Shown: one piece after another, positions 8,286 to 17,937 of the stretch
Layout: each line of letters starts with the position of its first letter
How positions within the stretch are numbered: position 1 is the first letter of the stretch
Assembly (NCBI GenBank): GCA_031549485.1
Contig: JAVBPR010000017.1
Coordinates: forward strand, 1-64,000
Length of the DNA: 64,000 bases
Reading direction: 5' to 3'
Origin: JAVBPR01 sp031549485
Lineage (GTDB): Bacteria > Bacillota > Clostridia > Oscillospirales > Feifaniaceae
Notes under the pieces: generated by a model
Database searches by the model: none
The model's input: only the letters and a program-made list of their open reading frames with translations
What the model was told of the DNA's origin: nothing
Position numbers and translations under genes: made by a program

Positions 8286-8313
8286 TTCTGTAAAGGCAAA
8301 GCGCTTTACAGAA
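8286..8313. repeat. 10-bp inverted repeat upstream of the phosphopantetheinyl transferase gene
   Basis: TTCTGTAAAG and CTTTACAGAA form perfect arms around an 8-base loop, 46 bases before the next start codon. There is no T-run, so it is not a normal terminator. It could be an operator or a leader hairpin. The rest of 8082-8359 shows no gene. Confidence 0.5.
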
Positions 8314-8359
8314 GTGGCATGGCGAAGATTTTAAGACAATAAAAGTATACGAGGAAGTA

Positions 8360-8845
8360 ATGCTGGAGATTTGTTTATTTCGCTGTTTTAAGCGGCCATT
8401 TGCCGTTTCGGAAGAAGTTGCGGCAAAGGCAAAGGAAATATTCGGAGCCGAGGCGGAGGTTTTTTATCGTGAAGACGGCGCTCCGGTGATTAAAAATCGG
8501 GAAAACGCCTTTCTTTCGGCGGCGCATTCAAACGAGGTTGCGGTTGCTGTTTTTTCCGACCGCCCTGTCGGGGTGGATATAGAATGGATAAGACCTTTTA
8601 ATCACAATGTTTTGAAACGGCTTCTCCCGTCTGAACGGCAATTTGTGGGAAAGGGCGACGAACGTTCTTTTTTTGAGGTGTTTACCTTCAAAGAGGCGGC
8701 GGCGAAAATGTCGGGAATCCCTTTGGCACAAGCGTTTGACAGCGTTTGCGCTGTGCATAACGGCAGGATGAAAAAGACCTTTAGGGGCGCCCGCGCAGAG
8801 CGTGTTTTTCTTGATAATTACGTCATTACAATTATGGCAAGGTGA
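8360..8845 (+). CDS. 4'-phosphopantetheinyl transferase superfamily protein (short Sfp-like)
   Basis: Enzymes of this family move phosphopantetheine from CoA onto a carrier-protein serine. The 161-residue product carries the two signature motifs: VGVDIEW (around residue 73), with the Mg-binding Asp and Glu, and FTFKEAAAKMSG (around 110). It is shorter than Sfp (about 224) because the N-terminal half is reduced. An AGGAAG site precedes the ATG. There is no polyketide or peptide synthetase nearby, so the carrier protein is not indicated by context. Confidence 0.82.
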   Translation: MLEICLFRCFKRPFAVSEEVAAKAKEIFGAEAEVFYREDGAPVIKNRENAFLSAAHSNEVAVAVFSDRPVGVDIEWIRPFNHNVLKRLLPSERQFVGKGDERSFFEVFTFKEAAAKMSGIPLAQAFDSVCAVHNGRMKKTFRGARAERVFLDNYVITIMAR

Positions 8846-9119
8846 CCTAACTCTGTGTATAAAGCCCTGCAAGGCGTAACAGGTTTTTGGTTTACATAAA
8901 AAATTATTTTTTTATTATACAATTATCGATTTTGGCGTAACGGTTTGTTTTTTTAAAGAGTTTTACACATTTTCAACAGAGTTTTGCACATCACTTATGT
9001 AAACTTGCTGCATTTTTCGACAAATTATGCATAAAGTACCATTTGTTGGTTTTAATATTTTACATGGCACAAAATATTGTGGAAAAGAAATATATACATT
9101 TTGTAAAGGGATTATGGGA

Positions 9120-10643
9120 ATGGGTAAAACAATTAAAAGTTTCGGTATTCTCGGCATAAACGCCTTCAATGTAATAATCGAGGCTGATCTTTCGGGCGGA
9201 CTTCCGACCTTTGAAATCGTGGGCCTTGCCGGGCGCGCGGTAAAAGAGTCAAAGGACAGGGTGAGGGCGGCTTTAAAAAACTGCGGATTCGACTTTCCGA
9301 TATCGCGGATTATCGTAAATCTCGCCCCGGCCGATGTTCAAAAAGAGGGGCCTCTGTATGACGTGCCGATTTTTATCGCGCTTTTGGCCGCTTCGGAACA
9401 GATAAAATACCCGCAGGACGATTGCGCCTTTGCCGGAGAGCTTTCGCTTTCGGGCGATATCCGGCCGGTTGCCGGAATTCTGCCGATGGCGGTTGATGCC
9501 GCGAAAAACGGAATAAAGAAGTTTTACGTTCCGCGCGAAAACGCGGCGGAGGCGGCTTTTGCAAAAAACATCGAGATAATAGCCGTCAGCCATATCAAGG
9601 AACTTATTGAAATTCTCGGGGGAGAGCGTAAGGCGGAGGAGATGCCGGCCGCGGCGGCAGAGGAGAAAGCGGAAGAAAGCTATCTTGATTTTGCTGATGT
9701 CAGGGGGCAGGAAAGCGCGAAGCGAGCCCTTGAAATTGCGGCGGCGGGCGGACATAATTTGCTTTTGATAGGTCCGCCGGGAAGCGGAAAAAGTATGCTT
9801 GCAAAGCGTCTTCCGGGAATTTTGCCTCCGCTTTCGCGGGAGGAAGCCTTGGAAGTCAGCAAAATATATTCGGTCGCAGGACTTTTGAAAAACGGAATTA
9901 TTAGCTCGCGCCCGATAAGGAGCCCGCACCACACCCTTTCAACCCGGTCGCTAATCGGCGGGGGAGTAAATCCAAAGCCCGGAGAGGTCGTTTTGGCACA
10001 CTGCGGAGTCTTGTTTTTGGATGAGTTTCCGGAATTTTCGCGCTCTGCGCTCGAAGTTTTGCGCCAGCCGCTCGAGGACAAAGAGGTCACAATAACCCGC
10101 GTTGCTGGAAGCTATACATACCCTTGCAGTTTTACCCTTGTGGCGGCGATGAACCCCTGCCGCTGCGGCCATTACGGCGATGCGAAGAACAGATGCACCT
10201 GTTCCTCGGGCGAGATAAAAAGGTATGTCGATAAGATATCGGGACCGCTTCTCGACAGAATTGACCTACATGTCGAGCTTCCGGCGGTGACCGAAAACGA
10301 GCTTTTCGGCAGGGAGAAAGGCGAAACTTCGGCCGAAATTGCCGAAAGGGTTTCGGCGGCAAGAGAAATTCAGAGCAAAAGATATAAAAACGAGAAAATC
10401 CATACAAATTCGGAACTTTCAAAGCATTTGTCCGAAAAGTTTTGCGCCCTTTCAAAGGAAAGCGAAGAGATTTTAAGAGTCGGATTTCGGGATTTATCGC
10501 TTTCGGCGCGTTCGACCGACAGGCTTATCAAGGTCGCCAGGACCATCGCCGACCTTGAAGGGGAAGAGAGAATAAAACCCGAGCATATCATGGAGGCGAT
10601 ATGCTATAAGAGCATCAATAAAAAATATTTCGAGCGGTTTTAA
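9120..10643 (+). CDS. ComM/YifB-family Mg-chelatase-like AAA+ ATPase
   Basis: A 507-residue member of the YifB/ComM family, hexameric AAA+ proteins implicated in branch migration during natural transformation. There is an N-terminal Lon-S5-like domain (residues 20-190). The AAA module follows, with Walker A GPPGSGKS (around 218), Walker B LFLDEFPE (around 297) and a MNPCRCGH region with clustered cysteines. A C-terminal Mg-chelatase domain ends the protein. The ATG at 9120 is preferred because AAAGGG is 9 bases upstream; one at 9114 is too close and an open frame continues back to 9027 without a ribosome site. Upstream sequence (8846-9119) is AT-rich and gene-free. Confidence 0.9.
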   Translation: MGKTIKSFGILGINAFNVIIEADLSGGLPTFEIVGLAGRAVKESKDRVRAALKNCGFDFPISRIIVNLAPADVQKEGPLYDVPIFIALLAASEQIKYPQDDCAFAGELSLSGDIRPVAGILPMAVDAAKNGIKKFYVPRENAAEAAFAKNIEIIAVSHIKELIEILGGERKAEEMPAAAAEEKAEESYLDFADVRGQESAKRALEIAAAGGHNLLLIGPPGSGKSMLAKRLPGILPPLSREEALEVSKIYSVAGLLKNGIISSRPIRSPHHTLSTRSLIGGGVNPKPGEVVLAHCGVLFLDEFPEFSRSALEVLRQPLEDKEVTITRVAGSYTYPCSFTLVAAMNPCRCGHYGDAKNRCTCSSGEIKRYVDKISGPLLDRIDLHVELPAVTENELFGREKGETSAEIAERVSAAREIQSKRYKNEKIHTNSELSKHLSEKFCALSKESEEILRVGFRDLSLSARSTDRLIKVARTIADLEGEERIKPEHIMEAICYKSINKKYFERF

Positions 10644-10695
10644 CGGCGAAAATCAGCGGCGCGGCATAAATTTAAGCCCGAGCAATATAATAAAG

Positions 10696-10724
10696 CACCC
10701 CTGCCGAATTTTTCGGCAGGGGTG
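10696..10724 (+). terminator. Strong hairpin after the ComM-like gene
   Basis: CACCCCTGCCGAA pairs with TTCGGCAGGGGTG across a three-base loop. The T tract after it is poor, so termination may be incomplete. Confidence 0.6.
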
Positions 10725-10740
10725 TGCTTATTCTTCGGCG

Positions 10741-10925
10741 GAGGTTGTTTTGCACTTTGGCAAAAGCGGCGTTTTCGCTTCGGCTAAGAAAATTTTGATA
10801 TTTTGCACTTTGGCAAGGAGTGATTTATGCTTTGGCAAAAGCGGCGTTTACGTTTCGGTTAAGAAAATTTTGAAATTTTACGTTTCGTCAAGGACGGTTT
10901 TATGCTTCGCCAAAATGGTTGGCGC
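10741..10925. repeat. Tandem repeat, 75-bp period, 2.3 copies
   Basis: The block beginning CTTTGGCAAAAGCGGCGTTT recurs exactly 75 bp apart (10755 and 10830). Each copy continues with a diverged CGGCTAAGAAAATTTTGA segment, and a partial third copy begins near 10905. The period is a multiple of three, so an open frame runs through it, but no ribosome site supports translation. It lies between two convergent genes. Confidence 0.75.
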
Positions 10926-10943
10926 GCTACTTGCAAGGCAAAG

Positions 10944-12905
10944 CTAACCGATTTCGAGCCACTTTTCAAGAAGTTCTTCATGCTCTGCTTTTAGCGTTTC
11001 AAGTTTGCGACACGCTTGGTCGAGCGCTTCGTAGTCGGTCGGATTTTCGGAAATCAGCTTTTCGCACTCGGCGGTTTCCGCCTCGTTTTCCGCTATTTTG
11101 CGCTCGGTTTCCGAAAGTTCTTTCCGGCGCGCCGCTTCGCTTTTGCGCGCTTCTTTTTTATTTTTTGTCTCGGCCGCGCTTGCCGAAGACAGAGCGTTTT
11201 GTGTGGGGAGAGAGCTGGCTTGTGCCGTGCTTAAGCGGATTTGTCCGCTGTTTGCAGGGGTTTCGCCGATTTTTTCGAGCGAAGATTCGAGATTTTGCGT
11301 TTGCTGTAAAGGCTTTTCACTTGCCAGGTCGTAATTTCCGTCGACTATTGAGATGCGTTTATCCTCTAAAAATGCGGTTTTATCAGCTATTGCATTCAAA
11401 AAATACCGGTCGTGAGAAACAAATAAAATGGTGCCGGCGAATTTTGCGAGAGCGGACTCGAGCGATTCGCGGCTTTGCAGGTCGAGGTGATTTGTCGGCT
11501 CATCGAGAATCAGGAAATTGCCCTCTTCGGAAGCGACGAGGGCAAGACCGAGCTTTGCCTTTTCGCCGCCCGACAGCGAGCCGACCGTTTTGTAAATATC
11601 GTCGCCCGAAAAGAGAACCGCGCCGAGCATTTTTCTTATTTCAAGCTCGGTTTTGAAGCGGTTTTTGCGGTGAAGCTCTTCTATAACGGTGCCGCCGGGA
11701 TTAAACCCGGAGCTTTCCTGATCGTAATACGCGATTTTAACATTTTTTCCGAAAGAAAGTTCACCGCGGTAACCGGTTTTTCCGATAAGGGCGCGAAGCA
11801 AGGTGGATTTTCCGGTTCCGTTTGCGCCGACAATTCCGATTCGGTCGCCGCGGAATATCGTGAAATCCGAGTTTTCGAGCAAAGCGGGAAGCGAGCTGTC
11901 GCCGCCTGTATGCAAAGTAAGCGCCTCGGCTTTCAAAACCTCTTTTGCCGGTTCGGTAGAGTATTTAAAATTAAAAAACGCTTTTTTCGGCGATGGCGGA
12001 GGCGGCGGGACAAGCACCATCGCATCGAGCTTTGCCTGCCTGCTTTTCGCCATTCCGGAGGTAGAAGCGCGGGTGATATTTTTCGCGATGTATTCTTTGA
12101 GCGACTTTATCTCTTCCTGCTGCCTGCGGTACTCCTTCGCGAGATATTCTGTCCGTGCGATTTTAAGGCTTTTGTATTTTGTATAGTTTCCGCTGTAAAC
12201 TTCGAGGCGGCGGCACTCTATTTCCCAAATTGTGTTTACTGTTTTATCGAGAAAATACCGGTCGTGCGAAACGATCAAAAGGGCGCCTTTATAGCTTTCC
12301 AGAAAGGATTCGAGAAAGCGGAGCGTTTTAAAGTCGAGATGATTTGTCGGTTCGTCGAGGATGAGCAGCTCGGGAGAGGAAAGGAGCAGGCGGGCGAGCG
12401 AGAGGCGCGTTTTTTCACCGCCCGACAGAAGCGAAACCTCCATCTCCTCGTCTTTTTCGGAAAAACCGAGGCCGGTTAAAACCGTTCGGATTTTTACATT
12501 TATATTGTAGCCGTCCGCCGCTTCGAAAACCGCTGAAAGCCTTGAATATTCAGCTAAAAGCGATTTATCCGCGCCTGCGGTTTCAAGCTCTTTCGAAATT
12601 TCTTTCATTCTTTGTTCGGCCGCGAGAGCATCCGAAAAAACGCCGCGCATGCTTTCGATTATCGTCTTGCCGTCAATAATGTCATGAGCCTGGCGAAGAA
12701 AACCCGAAAAAAGCCCTTTTTTTCGGGTGACCGTTCCGCTGTCGGGGGCAAGCTCGCCGCAGAGGATGTTTAAAAGGGTGGTTTTCCCCGCGCCGTTTAC
12801 CCCGATTATGCCGATTTTGTCCCCCTCGTTTACGGCTGCGGTAACATCGGCAAAAATCTCATCAGAGCCAAAGTATTTAGTTATATTTTCGGCCGATAAA
12901 AGCAT
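10944..12905 (-). CDS. ABC-F family ATPase (ribosome-associated type)
   Basis: A 653-residue soluble protein with two ABC modules and no membrane segments. Module 1 has Walker A GVNGAGKTT (about residue 36), the signature LSGGEKTRLS and Walker B LLILDEPTNHLD. The linker (about 245-300) is basic and helical. Module 2 has GANGTGKST, LSGGEKAKLG and LILDEPTNHLD. A charged C-terminal coiled coil (about 560-653) follows. ABC-F proteins act on the ribosome, in translation quality control or antibiotic protection; this layout is closest to housekeeping YdiF/Uup-like members. GAGGAG precedes the ATG. It is divergent from the AraC regulator. Confidence 0.93.
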   Translation of the reverse strand: MLLSAENITKYFGSDEIFADVTAAVNEGDKIGIIGVNGAGKTTLLNILCGELAPDSGTVTRKKGLFSGFLRQAHDIIDGKTIIESMRGVFSDALAAEQRMKEISKELETAGADKSLLAEYSRLSAVFEAADGYNINVKIRTVLTGLGFSEKDEEMEVSLLSGGEKTRLSLARLLLSSPELLILDEPTNHLDFKTLRFLESFLESYKGALLIVSHDRYFLDKTVNTIWEIECRRLEVYSGNYTKYKSLKIARTEYLAKEYRRQQEEIKSLKEYIAKNITRASTSGMAKSRQAKLDAMVLVPPPPPSPKKAFFNFKYSTEPAKEVLKAEALTLHTGGDSSLPALLENSDFTIFRGDRIGIVGANGTGKSTLLRALIGKTGYRGELSFGKNVKIAYYDQESSGFNPGGTVIEELHRKNRFKTELEIRKMLGAVLFSGDDIYKTVGSLSGGEKAKLGLALVASEEGNFLILDEPTNHLDLQSRESLESALAKFAGTILFVSHDRYFLNAIADKTAFLEDKRISIVDGNYDLASEKPLQQTQNLESSLEKIGETPANSGQIRLSTAQASSLPTQNALSSASAAETKNKKEARKSEAARRKELSETERKIAENEAETAECEKLISENPTDYEALDQACRKLETLKAEHEELLEKWLEIG

Positions 12906-13065
12906 AAAAAACTCCTCATATAATCTCTGACCATTATATATCGAAAAATCCCGACGCGCAAAGGGGGAGAAAACAAAGGGTAATCAGATTTCCAAATTAT
13001 GTGTTTTGTGTTAATTATTACATTGCTTTTATATTGCTTTTTGCACAAATAATGGGTTTTTAAAG

Positions 13066-13094
13066 TTGACCTTTTTGGGCACTCATGTTAAAAT
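13066..13094 (+). promoter_or_regulatory. Sigma-A promoter of the AraC regulator
   Basis: TTGACC (13066-13071), 17-base spacer, TAAAAT (13089-13094), 31 bases before the start codon. Confidence 0.7.
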
Positions 13095-13125
13095 TAGCAT
13101 ATATGTATATATTAAGGATTGCTTG

Positions 13126-15447
13126 ATGGCTATTAAAAATAGAGAACAAGGCAGGAAAAGAAGCGTGTTGGTCATGCTTTTTTTGTCCTATGCCATTATT
13201 ATGGCGATTGCCGTGCTTACAAATTATATATATTTTTTGCAGGTAGACCGCAATGCCCAAAAGGGCGCGGAAATCACGAGAGACGCGGTTTTAACGCAGT
13301 ATGCCGAAACTTTTGCCGCCCGGATGACCGAAATATCAAGGCTTTCAAACAGCATCCTTTTTTTGCCTGAGCTTGACGGAATTGTCCGACAGGTGCCGGA
13401 GGAAGACATCGCCGGATTTCAGCAGAATCTGCTTAAACTAAAGCCGGACAACCCTTTTATAATCGACTATTTTGTTTATCTTCGCGACCAGAACCTTGTT
13501 ATTACCCCGACAAGCCGAATGCAGGCAAAAGCGTTTTACAACAGCTTTTATAATTACAACGACATGAGCTTCAACGACTGGCAGACAGAGCTTAACTACA
13601 ATTACTATTTCAATTTATATATGCCCGCAAAAGACATGACCGTTTTCGGAACGGGCGAAAAATCGGTTATTACATATATCCAAAGCGCACCGCTTAATAT
13701 CAAAAACATCCCCGCGGCACAGATTATCGTGCTTCTTGACGCGGAGAAGATGCAAGCGTCGCTTGTCAATATGGCGGAGGCCGCGTCATCGGCGGTTTAT
13801 ACCGTCGGAAAAGATAACAGCGTAATCTTCGCTTCGCCCGGCGCGCCGCCTCTCGGGGACGATATCAAGGCGATTATCACAGGCGACAAGAAAGCGGAAT
13901 ACGTCGAATCGGCCGATATGATGGTCGATGTCAAAACCTTCAGCGGCGACTATAAAGTTGTCGCCACCACCGAGAGGTCGGTTTATTATAAAATGCGCAA
14001 CGAAGTGCGCGTCAGCTTCTTATGGCAGCTCGCGATAATGATGGTTGTCGGTTTCGGGCTCTCGATTTGGTTTACAAGCAGAAACTATGCCCCGATCCGC
14101 GAAATTTCCGACATGGTCGGCTCGGGCAAGGGCAATGAATACGACGGGATAAAAAAAGCTATCTCGCAGAACATTGAAAAGCAAAAACAGCTTTCGGCGG
14201 CACTAAGTTCGCACCGCGCCGAGCTTCGCACCGCTTTTTTCCAGCGCCGTCTAAGCGGCACCGAAGTGGTCGATCTTTCAGGAGGGGCGGACAGAGAGCA
14301 GCAGCTTGAGGCGGAACTCGCTTCGCTCGGGATTGCCACCGTTTCAAATATCTTTACCGTTGTGGTCGTTCGGATATTCGCCAAAAGCCCGTTTTTTGAG
14401 GAAGAAGAAAAACAGCCGGATTTAAACCTTGCCACCGCGAGGCTGGTTATTCAAAACATCGGCGAAGAAGTGCTTTCGGACGCGGGTGTGCAGAATTTTT
14501 ATGTCGGGCTTGATAAAGACCTTGCGGCGTTTGTTATAAATTTGGAACCGGGCGCCGAGGAACTTTTAAACGAAAGTTTCGATACGATCGAAAAGCATAT
14601 TTGGGAGCATTTCCGTATTAAGTATTTCGCCGGGGTAGGCGGCTTGCACAGCGGGCTCGGCTCGATTTACCAAAGCGTGGACGAGGCAAAAAAAGCCCTT
14701 GAATACAGTGAGATGAACGAGAATTTCGGGCTTACCCGCTTTAATAACGTAGTCGATTTGGAATACGATTATTTTTACCCCTCCGATATTGAAACGCAGA
14801 TATCTAATCTTCTTAGGGTGGGCGACGAGGAACAGGTTTACCAGATTATCGAAACGATTTTTGATATAAACTTCAACCAGAAGAAAATAAGCCCCGCGGC
14901 GGGAAAATATCTTGTTGTTGAAATTTCCGGCACCATGGTAAAGGTTATGAACTCGCTTTTGGCCAGAGAGGACGAGCCGCTCGTCTCGAGCGAAAATGTG
15001 CTGAAAAGCCTTGGCGAAGGCGCTTCGTTTGAAACGCTGAAAAAAGACCTTTTGGGCTTTGCCGGCGAGGTTTGCAAGAAAGGCCACCGTCGCCAGTTTA
15101 ACCAGACCGAAAGGCTTGTCGGGCGAATCGAAAAATATGTCCTTTCGAGTGAAGAATGGCTTGACCTTGCGACAATCGCCGCAAAATTCGATATTACTCC
15201 GCAATATCTTTCAACTATATTTAAAAAATACACAAGCGAAAACATAAAAGAATTTATCAGCAAGATGAGGCTTGAAAAAGCAAAGAAAATTCTATGCGAG
15301 ACCGGCCTTACGGTCGATGAAGTAGCGGTGAAACTTGGTTATGCCAACGAAACCGGACTTAACCGGCTGTTTAAAAAATATGAGGGAATCACCCCCGGAG
15401 CATACCGCAGCAGCCGGCAAGCTGCAAAAAATGAAAAGAAAAACTAA
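13126..15447 (+). CDS. Membrane-anchored AraC-family transcriptional regulator
   Basis: A 773-residue one-piece sensor-regulator of the kind found beside Lpl/YtcP sugar transporters in Firmicutes (YesS-like). Two membrane helices (about residues 13-36 and 296-318) flank an extracellular sensor. A cytoplasmic linker is followed by a C-terminal AraC domain with two helix-turn-helix units: around LATIAAKFDITPQYLST (about 682) and VDEVAVKLGYANETGLN (about 730). The ATG at 13126 has AAGGA 7 bases upstream; the frame stays open back to the TTG of the -35 box. It lies 28 bases before the Tat-exported beta-helix gene and probably activates this locus when an extracellular sugar is bound. Confidence 0.9.
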   Translation: MAIKNREQGRKRSVLVMLFLSYAIIMAIAVLTNYIYFLQVDRNAQKGAEITRDAVLTQYAETFAARMTEISRLSNSILFLPELDGIVRQVPEEDIAGFQQNLLKLKPDNPFIIDYFVYLRDQNLVITPTSRMQAKAFYNSFYNYNDMSFNDWQTELNYNYYFNLYMPAKDMTVFGTGEKSVITYIQSAPLNIKNIPAAQIIVLLDAEKMQASLVNMAEAASSAVYTVGKDNSVIFASPGAPPLGDDIKAIITGDKKAEYVESADMMVDVKTFSGDYKVVATTERSVYYKMRNEVRVSFLWQLAIMMVVGFGLSIWFTSRNYAPIREISDMVGSGKGNEYDGIKKAISQNIEKQKQLSAALSSHRAELRTAFFQRRLSGTEVVDLSGGADREQQLEAELASLGIATVSNIFTVVVVRIFAKSPFFEEEEKQPDLNLATARLVIQNIGEEVLSDAGVQNFYVGLDKDLAAFVINLEPGAEELLNESFDTIEKHIWEHFRIKYFAGVGGLHSGLGSIYQSVDEAKKALEYSEMNENFGLTRFNNVVDLEYDYFYPSDIETQISNLLRVGDEEQVYQIIETIFDINFNQKKISPAAGKYLVVEISGTMVKVMNSLLAREDEPLVSSENVLKSLGEGASFETLKKDLLGFAGEVCKKGHRRQFNQTERLVGRIEKYVLSSEEWLDLATIAAKFDITPQYLSTIFKKYTSENIKEFISKMRLEKAKKILCETGLTVDEVAVKLGYANETGLNRLFKKYEGITPGAYRSSRQAAKNEKKN

Positions 15448-15475
15448 AATTTTTTTAAAAACGGAGTGAACAAAC

Positions 15476-17737
15476 ATGAGCGAAATGAAACACGAAAAAA
15501 ACAGCAGCAAAAGACGCGACCTACTGAAAATTCTCGGCGTTACAGGTGCAGCTGTAGCTGTATCCGGCGCGCTTTCGCCTCTTGAGGCCGTTGCGGCTTC
15601 GGGTTCGAACAGCGTGCTCAGCGTTCCGAATGTAGCGGCGCTGAACAATCTTTCCGGTCTTGCAGACGGCGATACCGTTATGGTCGGCGGATACTTCCGC
15701 AACGGTGACGGCGGCGCAAAAGTTGTCCGCTGGATGGCGGGTTCGGCAAAAGCGCCTAACGGCGGAACGGTTCATGCCCACGCCAGCAACGGCAACGGCA
15801 GATTTGAGGTCGTTCATAGCGGCACCGCAGACTACCGCTGGTTCGGAATCTTCGGAATGGATACCCCGGCGGACGATGCTTTTGATGCGATGGCGGCTGA
15901 TACCTCCATCACCACAATCATGGCTTATACGAACCTCCATTTTGTAAAAAGACATAAAATCACAAGAAGCAAGCTCACCCTTGATTTCAATAACTTCACA
16001 GTTATTACAGACGGAATCGAAGCATCGGGCACAAGCGTTGAGCAAAGCGCGCTCTTCCGCTTCACCGGCGAAACCGTCGGAGGAGCAGCGAGCACTAAAC
16101 TTGACAACGACCTTAAGGAATACAATGATGTTTATGAAATGCCGAAGGGCTATGACGTTGCTATCGGCCAGTGGTTTGTCGTAAAAAGCGACACAAGGCC
16201 CGGATTTTCCGGCGGTTCTGCTCAGGAAATCAACAAAATGATCAGAGTTACCGAAAAATGCCCGCCCAGCGCGTCGAACGACAGATACCGCTTTGACTAT
16301 GAGCCGGCTTACACTATCGCAAAAGGCAGAACAATCAGCTATCAGAAGGTCAATCCGATTGCAGATATCACCGTTAAAAACATGAAGTTCGTCGGAAACG
16401 GCGCCGGCGCGAACGGCTCGCACCCGGTTACATTTAACTACGGCGTTCGCTGCAATGTTGACAATCTCCACGCCGCCGGCACCTTCGCCGCGGTTGTTAT
16501 GAGAAACTTCTGCACACATTACACAACCGAAAACAGCTCGCTTTGCAACCCGCCCGATATCATCACAGGCGGACGCGGATACTTTACACAGCAGCTCCAG
16601 TGCCTCTACGGTAACGTCAAGAACTGTAAAGCTTCTATGTCAAGGCATCTTAACGACTTCACACAGTGCGCTTACATGCTTGTTGAAAACTGCTATTCAA
16701 ACGGCGACGTCATCGGCGCGTTTGTTACACACGGCCAGTTCGAGCATGACCTCACATATATCAGCAACAGCGGACTTATGAGCTTTGCAAACTCCGGCGA
16801 AACCTGGGGTTCATCGGCAAAGAACATTCTTGTTAAAAAACATACCGGCCCGAACCTCAACGGCGGCAACGCAATCACAAATCTCACCCTTGAGGATTGC
16901 CACATTGTTTACGAAGAAATCCCGCACGCGAAAGAGCCGCTTGCTCCGCGTATGAACGGAACAATCCACGTAAACTGCGACGGTATCATCATGAGAAACT
17001 GTACGGCGGACAAAATGCTCTATCTCTGGGCAAAGAGCAATCTTACAACCCGGCCGAACATCATCGAAAACTGTACATTCGCCCTTGTATATGACGAGGC
17101 GAACAGCTTGCAGCAGCCGAATATGACACCGGTTACACCGCGTATCACCCAGCCGGTTACATTTATAAACACCAAATTTACAAACTGCAGAAGCAACCAC
17201 TTCCTCAACAGCGCTCCGCTTACCTTTGTCGGATGCACATTTGAGGGCGCTGGCGCAGAGCATGACGGGCTTGATGTCCGTAGCTACCAGCTCACATTCG
17301 ACAGATGTAAATTTGTCAACTTCGGCCTTTCGCTCCGCTGCGGCGAAACTGATAAAGCGGCGGCAGAAAAAGCCGGCATGACACTCGGCGCAAACGTTAT
17401 TAACCGCGTTATCATCAGAGACACGAGATTTGAAGGTAAATTTAATAAAGGCGCTGTTACCGTTGAAGCGGGCTCGCTCGTACCATACGTTATCGATATG
17501 AACGGCGTTGACTTTGCGATGACAGGCGACTCTGCCCTTATTACAGCTACCGAAAAAACTCTTGTTGCAGGATTTAAACTTGTTAACAGCAATATCTGCG
17601 GCGGTAAATCGAATCTCGGTTCTTCGACCGGATTTGCAGTTATAAACGGCAACTACCTTGAGAAACATACTTTCACAGGTCTGCCGACCGCAAAACAGAG
17701 CGCAGGAAATGTAAACTCCGGTTCATCCGGAATGTAA
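15476..17737 (+). CDS. Tat-exported right-handed beta-helix protein
   Basis: A 753-residue protein with a clear twin-arginine signal: R13-R14 in KRRDLLKILG, a mild hydrophobic stretch and an AVA-A cleavage region near residue 41. The mature part begins with a GDGGAKVV capping motif (about 74). It continues with repeated short strands rich in Asn, Cys and Gly (MRNCTADK, NCTFALVY, FTNCRSNHF, FVGCTFEG), the pattern of pectate-lyase-type parallel beta-helices. tatA and tatC follow directly. A cytosolic paralogue lies at 23275. Codons are strongly biased, suggesting high expression. The polysaccharide target and whether it cleaves or only binds are not visible. ACGGAG precedes the ATG. Confidence 0.85.
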   Translation: MSEMKHEKNSSKRRDLLKILGVTGAAVAVSGALSPLEAVAASGSNSVLSVPNVAALNNLSGLADGDTVMVGGYFRNGDGGAKVVRWMAGSAKAPNGGTVHAHASNGNGRFEVVHSGTADYRWFGIFGMDTPADDAFDAMAADTSITTIMAYTNLHFVKRHKITRSKLTLDFNNFTVITDGIEASGTSVEQSALFRFTGETVGGAASTKLDNDLKEYNDVYEMPKGYDVAIGQWFVVKSDTRPGFSGGSAQEINKMIRVTEKCPPSASNDRYRFDYEPAYTIAKGRTISYQKVNPIADITVKNMKFVGNGAGANGSHPVTFNYGVRCNVDNLHAAGTFAAVVMRNFCTHYTTENSSLCNPPDIITGGRGYFTQQLQCLYGNVKNCKASMSRHLNDFTQCAYMLVENCYSNGDVIGAFVTHGQFEHDLTYISNSGLMSFANSGETWGSSAKNILVKKHTGPNLNGGNAITNLTLEDCHIVYEEIPHAKEPLAPRMNGTIHVNCDGIIMRNCTADKMLYLWAKSNLTTRPNIIENCTFALVYDEANSLQQPNMTPVTPRITQPVTFINTKFTNCRSNHFLNSAPLTFVGCTFEGAGAEHDGLDVRSYQLTFDRCKFVNFGLSLRCGETDKAAAEKAGMTLGANVINRVIIRDTRFEGKFNKGAVTVEAGSLVPYVIDMNGVDFAMTGDSALITATEKTLVAGFKLVNSNICGGKSNLGSSTGFAVINGNYLEKHTFTGLPTAKQSAGNVNSGSSGM

Positions 17738-17802
17738 AACCGCGTGCAAGCGTAAACCTTAAAAATGCCTTTGCATAAGGGGTTACACTGCTTTCATCAC
17801 AT

Positions 17803-17840
17803 AAGAACCGGAAGGGAAATCCTTCCGGTTCTTAATTTTT
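17803..17840 (+). terminator. Terminator between the beta-helix gene and tatA
   Basis: A perfect 13-bp stem (AAGAACCGGAAGG with its complement) has a 5-base loop and is followed by AATTTTTT. Confidence 0.9.
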
Positions 17841-17937
17841 TATGGAAAAAAGTTAAAACTTAACTGTTTAGAAAAAATAACAAAGGTGTTATTATAATAA
17901 TGGACGAGCAGTCCGCAGTAGATTTTTGGAGGTAAAT

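Noticed and set aside
8940..9010. DnaA-box-like TTTTACACA and TTTTGCACA motifs upstream of the ComM-like gene, hinting at an origin
   Set aside because: Each differs from TTATCCACA at two or more positions, there is no cluster, and no dnaA/dnaN/gyr genes are nearby.
10750..10947. 65-codon open frame through the 75-bp repeat, giving a repeated FGKSGV peptide
   Set aside because: No ribosome site, and the frame exists only because the repeat period is a multiple of three.
11475..12479. Long open frame on the plus strand, 334 codons
   Set aside because: It is antisense to the well-supported ABC-F gene, with no domain and no ribosome site; a compositional shadow.
15521..16519. 332-codon minus-strand open frame within the Tat substrate gene
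   Set aside because: The opposite strand encodes a protein with signal peptide, repeats and a paralogue; the antisense frame results from biased codon use.
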